The position numbers and the translations under genes were made by a program. Below, piece after piece: positions 56,201 to 64,000 of a stretch of 64,000 nucleotides of DNA. Within the stretch, counting starts at the first letter, position 1. Each line of letters starts with the position of its first letter. The notes beneath the pieces were generated by a model. It saw nothing but the letters and a program-made list of their open reading frames with translations. It was not told where the DNA came from and made no database searches. Origin of the DNA: Moniliophthora roreri (Eukaryota; Basidiomycota; Agaricomycetes; Agaricales; Marasmiaceae); the NCBI GenBank assembly GCA_001466705.2, contig LATX02000175.1, positions 186,001 to 250,000 of the forward strand. Direction: 5' to 3'.

Positions 56201-57176
56201 GGAACAAGAAGCTAATGGAGCATTGAGAATAACTTTAGACTCGGACGAAAGGAAGGACTTGCAATGTGTTCAATCCCCCTCCCAGGAAACAAGTTGAGAT
56301 CTCGTAGCCAGGGTTTCACAAATGGAAACTCGCTTCTTCTGACCAAAGACACCTCGGATTCCGGCATCACCAACCAGAGTATGGCGAACTTTCTTCAGAT
56401 CAAACACTGTCAAGAGCATATCGGCGACTGCTTCAGCACATTCTTCTCTGCAGTGGCCTAAGCGGTGGTGAGGTGCTCTCAACCTGGCCGCGAGCTTTAT
56501 AGTTTCATTCACAGTGAGCATTGGAACGTGAATGTCATCTGAATAGTCAATTTATAACTGAGTACAGGAGACCACGGATGTGAAGCACACCTTCAGGGCA
56601 GAACAGGATATCTCCTCGGTAGATATTCCGAATCTCTTGCGGAGTGAAGGGTCGTAGAGCACTGTAATCTCTGCGAAATGAAACTTTTCACGTCGGTTGG
56701 CAAGGGTCTTCAGAAAGGCGCATCCGGCTCCGGATCTACCCAGGACAACTGGACGAAAAGCGATCATCAATGAGAAGCAATTCGTATGAAGATAGACAGA
56801 CGCACTCCAGGTTTCGCAACCGCTTCAAATCCTGAGAGAAGATCCAGAGTAGTTGGATGCCGCAACTTTTGGATATTTTCTATGATGACTCGCGGGTCGA
56901 ATAGCGAACCAAATGTTGACTGATAGGAAGAAGCAGGTCCAAGACCGACAACGCGCAAATTCGAATCCTCGAACATTACTCAATATTTCAAGTTTGCCTC
57001 GTTCTTCCTAGTATTTTTGATGATCAATAGATACCAGAGAATAAAAACACGAAAGCATACCTTTGAACATCTGAGAGAACGCGTTGCAAGTCAAGTCGCT
57101 TCACCGATTCCTCGACTTGCACTATCTCTATGGATGCAGTATTTTGTCGTGAATCTCGTTGCTGAAGGTCGGCCAT
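53210..57176 (-). pseudogene. Dead PDR-type ABC transporter (ABCG full-size)
   Basis: Nearly the whole transporter can be traced from 57176 downward: start MADLQQRDSRQN, LDLLSGFEAVAKPG, Walker A GRSGAGCAFLKTLAN, DDIHVPMLTVNETIKLAARLR, KKRVSICETLATRSQL, ELFAQRAVVLRHKKYALHH, TNEFRTVNGQC, then the second half GRLAALMGESGTGKTTLLNV (split by an intron), GDKFVNGQAVPSDFQAQTGY, HIPKATVREAFLLSAKLRQ, DEAEFMLDVIGTGATG, SWTALVDSQILIELPWNT, SWYWTVGFPTGRAG, LGWWKWMY and NTCGQCMRP near 53.46 kb. Decay is general: SGG before KKRVSI is lost, two stops precede LLNNIIGF, stops follow AEKEA and WRESPD, and frames change often. The live protein would export drugs or lipids at the plasma membrane. Confidence 0.85.
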
Positions 57177-57279
57177 AACAGAGGGTGAGAAGAGGGAATT
57201 AGACCATGTTCCAGTCTTGAATCCTCGAGCGAAAATTGATATCCACTGCCGATGTAGACTCACAAATTAACACAAAATT

Positions 57280-57985
57280 CGTGACCCTATGGATTATGCA
57301 TGCTAGAAGTTAACGAGGGTTTCAAACCGCGGTTCGACGGGTGGACGGTTCTTTGGGATGAGGGGAAGAAGAAAAGCGCTCTAGCCTAAGCCGCGTAAAC
57401 CAAGCGCTAAAGCGGCGGGGGTCGGACGAATTGCCTCAACACATCTCAAGACAATTGCAAAATCTGCTCTAGTCAACTCTTTCTGTTCTACGTTGTTTTA
57501 CATACATGTAATCCAGTCACTCTAAGTCTCTGCGAGGCGTAGAATATAGCGGAAGGAGAAGGTTCTACAGAGCAAGGCACATCTACTTGCTAAACATCTG
57601 GGTTGTAATACACTTGGCGAAGCGACCAAATATTAAGAACATCAGGGACAGTGCGATTCTGACAAAGAAATGGGAATTCTGAGACCCAGCTCAGCTAAGT
57701 TCTGGCGATACCAATTCAATCAAGACTCACACTGTTCCGTTAGCCCACGGACGTCGTGAGAGTTCACTGCCTAAGTGTAAAACGGTTCCATGATCATCGT
57801 GACGTTTTTATCGAACTGAGTGGTCGGTTGGCGATATGCTTTTAACCATTATGATATTCATATTCAACACTCGCGTACCGGCAGCATTGGCAAAATTTTC
57901 ATGATTTATCGTAGTCAAATTCGAGCATTGTATTACAGAGGATTGCATAGTCCATGGTAGTACAACATTCGTGGATTTTCAGCTC
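57280..57985. other. Intergenic between the ABC pseudogene and eL41
   Basis: No coding signal; AT-rich in the second half. Confidence 0.4.
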
Positions 57986-57987
57986 GT

Positions 57988-58125
57988 TTACTCTGTTGAT
58001 TGGTCCATTGGGATCAGGAAAAAAGAACAAAATCGAAACGATGAAAACGCACTGGAACGAGCTCTCATTTTTCTACGCTTGCGTCTGAGCCTCCTGGATC
58101 TCTTTTTCTTCCACTTTTCTCTCAT
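57988..58125 (-). CDS. RPL41: Ribosomal protein eL41, copy B
   Basis: Same 25-residue protein as at 32.6 kb (MREKWKKKRSRRLRRK... RARSK), in exons 58125-58053 and 57992-57988 with a 60-nt intron in the last codon. An untranslated intron of about 52 nt (58127-58178) ends one base before the ATG. The two copies encode the same residues but differ at several third positions, and their introns differ, so both seem kept by selection. Lies 210 bp downstream of the HyuA-like gene, on the same strand. Confidence 0.9.
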   Translation of the reverse strand: MREKWKKKRSRRLRRKRRKMRARSSAFSSFRFCSFFLIPMDQSTE

Positions 58126-58334
58126 TCTATAATTCAAGTGATCAGTGGATCCGAACCAATGCAGAAAAAAGTGCTCACTCTTTTCGTGGTGAGAGTGTGC
58201 TGGAGAAAAGCCTTAGCCTCAGCCCTCGTTGGAGTGTTCTTACATCACCTTCCCACGGTACCAAAGTGGAAGGAGCACTCGGGGAGCATTAGAGTGGCAA
58301 GATTGGATACAAAGTGTACATTCCAAGTCCTTTC

Positions 58335-61276
58335 CTAATGCAAGCTGATATACACATGTCTGCTGCAAATTTTTGCCTCTGAAGCTGGGTCCAGTATCAA
58401 TGTCTGTGTCCCGTCTACAATCGCTGCCGGTCCATTTACCAAATCACCCTTATTCAACTTCTCCAACAAGAACACGGGCACATCTATCCGACCTGCCTGC
58501 TCAAAGTACATGCTAGTCATACTCTGACGCCGCTCAGGGAGCCTTGTCACGTCTGTGAACGTAAGGCGATTGCATTCGGCAAAGACCGACTCTCCTACGT
58601 CTTGTATTGACTTGCCAACTGAGAGTAGGAGGTTGAGAGGACTGCAGAAACAGCCAAACGACGACAGTGACTTACTACCACGAACCCGCACATCATCAAC
58701 CACTGTCGACTTTTCTTCGAGAAGGAAACCAAACTCCTTCTGGTACGCCTCTTCAAAGGCACGTTGAAAATCGAAGGAGCCGTCTTTCGGGGCAAGAGTC
58801 ATCAAGGAAGTGTCTGAACCGTCATATCTGGACCGTGAATCAATAAAATATCTTCACAAATACGAAAGGACTCTTGCCTCATGTTGAGGTAACACTCAGT
58901 AACGATCCGGTCTTCTGAGAAACCTTGTCGTTTGAGCTCATCGACGACCTCGCTTCGAAGTCGTTCAATTCGGGAAAGTAGATGACTTTTCGTCTCGTTA
59001 GAGTATACGCTCGAGCATGGCTCCTGTTTCTCGAAGGCTCTGTGGAAATAGTTCACCCACTGTCACTTGACTGGCGAGAAACAAAAGAGCACAACTCACC
59101 TATCAGCCAATGCCATGCCATATGCCGATAATATACTCGAGAATCGGTGTATAAGGATCTTGCTCATCCCCAATGACCTCGCAAGCTCACATGCATGTTG
59201 CCCACCCGCCCCACCGAAACTCGCGAGGATGTGCTTGCCCAAAGCAAAACCACGGGCTTCAGTCAGCGTCCGAATAGGTCTGGCCATCTTCTCGTTCGCA
59301 ATCTTGACGAAACCATACGCAACTTCATCGAGAGTCATGGGCTTTGAGCTCGCAGCGTCAATCTGTTTACGGAGTACTTCGAAAGCGGCTATTGAGGCGT
59401 TGCGATCTAGAGGTTGGTCTTCTGATTTTCCAAAGATCTACAAAGAAAAGGTTGAGAACAGGTAGCAAAGGAAGAGGGATATCTCACCTTGGGGAAGTAG
59501 TCAGGAAGGAGACGTCCTAGAACTAGATTAGCATCGGTGGTAGCGAGAAGTCCACCTTTCCTGTGAGTCGATGTCAGTGAACGAGTTTTGTGTAGGGAAA
59601 GGGTTTCGTACCGATAACACGCGGGACCAGGTTCTGCACCCGCAGACTCGGGCCCGACATTGAAGAGGCCATTCCGGAAGGACAAACAACTTCCACCACC
59701 TGCAGCCACCGTACTGAGGGTCTATTAGACTTCCGTAAACCACATCTAAGATCGGGAAGCATACTTGATATCGAGTTGAGCGCTCTGTATTGAGATGCCG
59801 GCCGTTGTAGTCTCGTAGACCATTTCGTACCGTCCGTCGTATCGACTGACATCCTGATAACGCATTCAGATCAGATTGAACCTGAGTCAGAACAACGACA
59901 CTGACTGTACTTGTTCCACCCTGTGATGAGGTGATTAGCGTGAACCGCCTCCCAGGAAGAAACAAGACGCACCATATCAAAGCCAATGAGAGGCATCTTC
60001 ACGTTGTCATCCCAACTCGTTTGACTGTAAGCCACGACGCCACCAGCGGGACCGGATAATATTGATCTCAAACCAAAAAATTTATCGACTTCCACCAGAC
60101 TACCTTCAGACGTCATGAACTCTACACGCGCTGTCTTACCAAGGTTCTCGTCAAAGCCTTTGAAAAAGCTTGAGATGTAGTCTTGGAGAACTGGAGTAAG
60201 GTATGCATCAGCAGTTGATGAAGTTGCTCTCGGAACCATCTTGATTTGGGCAGAGACTTGAGATGACACCGAAATGTGCGTGAAGCCGATTTCGCGCGCA
60301 ATGCTTGCGACGAGAAGTTCATGGTCAGGGAAAGTGTAGGAATGAGCAAAGCAGATGGCGAGGCATCGGATGCCTTTGTCGTATAGTGCTTTGAGGTCGG
60401 CTCGCACTCTTGATTCATCTGGAAGGTTTGTGAGCAACACCTTTGGAGTTTGGATGTGAAAGCGCACCCGGTTTCTTGAGAATTCGGACGCCCTCTCCAG
60501 AAATGCCTCGCACAATCTCTCCAGAGTGATCGCCGACGACCTTTCCATCTTCGTCGAACACGATAGCATTCTGAGCGAATTTAAGGTCAGACGTGAACCC
60601 AACCAAAGTTACGCGCTCATCAATTTCGACGACGGATTGGAATAGAGGCTTCGTTCGTTGAACTTTGAGAGCAAAGATGTTCGGGCGTGATTGGTTGCCT
60701 ATTATCAATAAGTCCTACAAGAGAAATGAGACGTCTACTTGATACGTTCAATACAGGTGCTCACCTTGAATCCTTTCGTGACCAGGAAAGCATGCTCCGT
60801 ACCCTTTCTTTCGAGAAGTGCATTGGTCGCAACTGTAGTAGATAGTCGAATAAAGTCGATCTTGGTGGTATCTAGCTTGTTTCCCCTGGGTATCTCAGAC
60901 TTGGTGATGGTTTGAAGAATCCTGCGAATGCCTTCGGTGGGTGCGTCTGCCAAGGTGTGCGATTAGATAGCAGATATCATGTGGTCCGAATCTCGCGCTC
61001 ACCCGGATAATTCGCCAGGTCCACCGACAAAAGTTTGACCACGATCTCTTCTCGCCGTCCTCCCTCTGTCGGCCACGAAGCATGGCAATCGGTGAAGGTT
61101 CTGAAGAAACATAAGAAACCTCAGTAACTTGATAGCATCAAGATGCATTTTCTCACCCTCCACGGTCAATGGCGATTTGGATCGCTGTAAAATGGTCGGT
61201 CAGCCAAACGATGAAAAGCAGAGGGCGCGGAAGACTCACAATGGTCGGGGATAGAAATTGAAGGAGACGAAGACAT
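58335..61276 (-). CDS. oxp1: 5-oxoprolinase, HyuA-like half, as a separate gene
   Basis: Fourteen exons from 61276 to 58335 give 750 aa with consistent phases. Motifs: AIDRGGTFTDC and GFDMGGTSTDVSRYDG (the two phosphate-binding loops of the actin/Hsp70-like ATPase fold), [91 protein letters not shown] and the final [20 protein letters not shown]. This matches the N-terminal half of eukaryotic 5-oxoprolinase (ATP-dependent ring opening of 5-oxoproline to glutamate, glutathione cycle, cytosol). The protein stops, SLH then TAA, just where the fused enzyme normally continues into the HyuB half. One intron (58828-58877) is GC-AG. The partner half is divergent at 61528. Confidence 0.92.
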
Positions 61277-61527
61277 TCTCAGGAGGCGTACGGGATGCTG
61301 GACAAACTCAAGTTAATAAACGGTCGACTTGCACATGAGGTTATCACCGCTCGAATCCCGAGGACCCATGCTGACCGGGAGGACCTACGCTGACGGGAGG
61401 AGCCATGCTGACCGGGAGACTCCCCGGAATACGAACGGAAATTCCACCATCCTTAGTCATTCTTCAACTCGACCTTTCAAGAGAGAAAATTCTGTCACTC
61501 CAGACATTACATCCCTTGCTTTTCGCC
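61277..61527. promoter_or_regulatory. Divergent promoter region between the two 5-oxoprolinase halves
   Basis: 251 bp separate the two start codons. It holds three tandem 18-19 bp units, GGACCCATGCTGACCGGGA and variants, at 61362-61417. No clear TATA box in either direction. Shared control of both halves is an inference from the layout. Confidence 0.55.
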
Positions 61528-63873
61528 ATGTCTTCTGCTCCTGATCCCATCTTGCTTACCCTCTTCGCCAACCGCTTCATGAGCGTGTAAGTGCAGCCAT
61601 GGACCGATGTAGTGTTCCCTCACTGAATGACTTGACAGTGCCGAGGCAATGGGTCGTTCTCTCCAGCGAACGGCCATTTCGACCAACATCAAAGAACGTC
61701 TTGACTTCAGTTGCGCATTGTTCGGGCCTGATGGGTCTCTTGTCTCCAACGCGCCTCATATACCAGTGCACCTTGGTAGTATGAGCTAGTAAGTTGCATA
61801 TCCATCTCACAAGAGTCATTGAACACTGACTTCTTTTGGTATAGCGCCGTGAGGTATCAGATAGAGTTACTCGGGATTGGCGCCGATGCACCTTCTGGTA
61901 ATGGTATTGAACAAGGAGACGTGATTATGACGAACTCTCCCCAGGCGGGAGGCACTCATCTTCCAGACATCACACTTGTCAGTGTTCCCACATTTACCCT
62001 AAAACGCCAGACTCAGTTGAGTTGCATAGATTACGCCCGTTTTTAGCGAAGCTGGGGAGATCATCTTCTTCACCGCTTCGCGTGGACATCATGCAGGTAT
62101 GGTTTGTATAGGTATCTCTTCATCCACTCTTTGATCCAATTGTGCTGTACCGAAGATATCGGTGGAATTTTACCCGGTTCAATGCCTCCGACTTCAACTA
62201 CAATCTTTGAGGAAGGTGCCCACATCAAGTCTTTCAAACTTGTTCAAAAGGGGAAGCACAATCGTGATGGGCTCATTCGACACATGGTAGATGTACCAGC
62301 GTCCTATGAAGGCACCAGCGGTACTCGCTGCTTCCGCGACGTGGAGAGTGACCTGAAAGCTCAGATTGCCGCGAACCGGAAGGGTATTGAACTAATCTAT
62401 TCCAGTTTGTCTTCGCCTTGTCCTTTAGATTGGCTTACTCACATTTATGCTATCTTTAGTGATTGAGGAATATGGTCTCGCTACAGTGCAAGAATACATG
62501 ATTCATATCAGGAACAACGCCGAGCTCGCAGTTCGTTCTTTGCTCAAACGTCATGCCTCCATTTACGGCGCTAAGCTTCATGCCATCGATTACATGGATG
62601 ATGGATCGCCTATCGAGCTCAGCATCACCATCGACCCTGAGGCAGGCTTTGCCATTTTCGACTTTGAGGGCACAGGCCCGGAAATGCGCGGTAATTTGAA
62701 TGCACCACCATCAGTAGTTCATTCAGCCGTCCTTTACTGTCTACGAGCAATGTTGGATGAAGACATTCCGCTAAATGCGGGATGTTTGATGCCGATTGAT
62801 GGTGCGCTCGACGTGTTATTAGTCGTGATCAACACATTGATTTATCTTGGTATTCTCAGTGAGAATTCCAGAAAACTCCATTTTGAATCCCTCCGAGACG
62901 TGTGCAGTTGTCGGAGGCAATGTTGTAACTTCACAGCGTGTCACTGATGTCGTTCTACGCGCGTTTGAAGCTGTGGCCGCTTCCCAAGGTTGCTGGTATG
63001 TGGGTCTGGGCCTGCTATCGATTCCCTGACTGGCGAGTGTCTTACAGTAATAACCTAACATTCGGAGCGGGCGGGAAATCAGAAGATGGGCAGGTTGAAG
63101 AAGGTTGGGGATACTATGAGACTATTGCAGGTGGAAGCGGTGCTGGAGACGGATGGCATGGAGAGAGTGGTGTACATGTCCAGTTGAGTTCCTCCGTCCT
63201 CTTGCAATCCCGTACATGTCTGAATATCTAACTATTCTTCGCAGCATGACAAACACACGTATCACCGATCCAGAAATCCTGGAGCGTCGTTATCCTGTCA
63301 TTTTACACGAATTTTCGCTACGACGAGGTTCTGGCGGTGATGGGAAGTTCCGAGGAGGAGACGGCGTTGTTCGAGATATAGAATTCCTTGTTCCTATTCA
63401 AGTCAGTATTCTCAGCGAGGTCAGTTTCATGTTTGACCCTTGATACCTGACAATGGTTCACTGACGCTCCCTTAGCGCCGTGTCAATAGGCCATATGGTC
63501 TCAGGGGCGGTGCTCCCGGTCTACGCGGTCTAAACCTGTGGAAGAAGAAAACTCGCAAGGCTGATTGTGATTGGAAGAGTGATGATGATAAGCACCGGTA
63601 TGTTTATCCGTAGTGCCTCGCACATAGTCTGAATTCTGATGGCCGCGTAGCATATTGAATATCGGTGCACGAGCGACAGTGAAGATGGGTGCTGGTGATC
63701 ACATCATTCTCAATACACCTGGCGGTGGCGGATGGGGCTCACCACACTATGATCTCGAAGTGGCTTGCGACACTGCAGCACCTGATTTATTCCAAAGGAC
63801 AGTTCCAGCACTGAGAACTTTCGTACCGAGAGGTAGTCTAGAGGAAAGGAATGCGTTGCAGCTCGGCAATTAG
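61528..63873 (+). CDS. oxp1: 5-oxoprolinase, HyuB-like half, as a separate gene
   Basis: Eleven exons (61528-61586, 61639-61788, 61845-61977, 62030-62096, 62156-62404, 62460-62801, 62860-62995, 63048-63182, 63245-63419, 63476-63597, 63651-63873) give 596 aa, in frame throughout. It starts [20 protein letters not shown], then [131 protein letters not shown] and [10 protein letters not shown] near the end. These are the hallmarks of the HyuB (hydantoinase B/oxoprolinase) half, which holds the hydrolytic site. In other eukaryotes the DPI... stretch follows the HyuA part in one chain; here it has its own ATG and no sign of decay. It needs the HyuA partner for activity. Confidence 0.92.
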
Positions 63874-64000
63874 AATAAAGACCTTAACTTTCGATGGGTT
63901 GAATGTAAAACAACAACGGATTCATGATGATCATCTATATGCTACAGGACGGGATACAGGATGATGATATAGGAGTAAATTAAAGGAAATCTATATTTCT

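Noticed and set aside
1..64000. CRISPR array, prophage or bacterial operon
   Set aside because: Introns, gene families and repeats are fungal; no regularly spaced direct repeats were seen.

Overview
The window looks like a gene-rich but heavily rearranged piece of an Agaricomycete (Basidiomycota) genome. Evidence: short introns of about 50-60 nt with GT-AG ends (a few GC-AG), the basidiomycete seven-helix DUF6533 family, PIF/Harbinger and hAT-type DNA transposon remnants, and clear fungal housekeeping genes (MO25/Hym1, ribosomal eL41, 5-oxoprolinase). No species can be named from the sequence alone. Two single-base gaps (n at 6872 and 7650) show this is a scaffold, and the sequence around them is duplicated in a way that partly looks like an assembly join.

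Left part (1-11.3 kb): a 3.2 kb PIF/Harbinger element with TTA target duplication and clear terminal inverted repeats, the end of a second related element, a pair of old dispersed repeats (3.9-4.8 and 8.4-9.2 kb), a hairpin-rich repeat with telomere-like CCCTAA motifs, a Thr/Tyr/Ser-rich repetitive gene crossing both gaps, and a 537 bp near-perfect inverted repeat (7651-8187 against 10808-11343).

Middle part (11-48 kb): the dominant theme is a family of small secreted proteins. Eight complete three-exon genes (11.4, 14.9, 23.4, 26.2, 31.5, 37.4, 39.9, 47.3 kb) and one pseudogene (29.2-30.6 kb, with a hAT-like MITE in its intron) share signal peptide, gene structure (middle exon 87 or 84 nt, phase-2 introns) and, in six copies, an upstream motif about 160-175 bp before the ATG. 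Between them lie a Ser/Thr-rich gene, a conserved mitochondrial-type protein, an intact GH18 chitinase, a DUF6533 membrane protein, one eL41 gene, an acidic unknown protein, and many dead genes (a second GH18, an isoprenylcysteine methyltransferase, a GNAT acetyltransferase with a frameshift, an isochorismatase-family hydrolase).

Right part (49-64 kb): a lactonase-type beta-propeller, an intact MO25/Hym1 gene, a full-length but dead PDR-type ABC transporter, a second eL41 gene, and 5-oxoprolinase. The last is the most unusual item. Eukaryotic 5-oxoprolinase is normally one long protein; here its HyuA-like half (750 aa, minus strand) and HyuB-like half (596 aa, plus strand) are two intact genes placed head to head with 251 bp between their start codons. 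Together they would rebuild the glutathione-cycle enzyme that turns 5-oxoproline into glutamate, now under a shared two-way promoter region.
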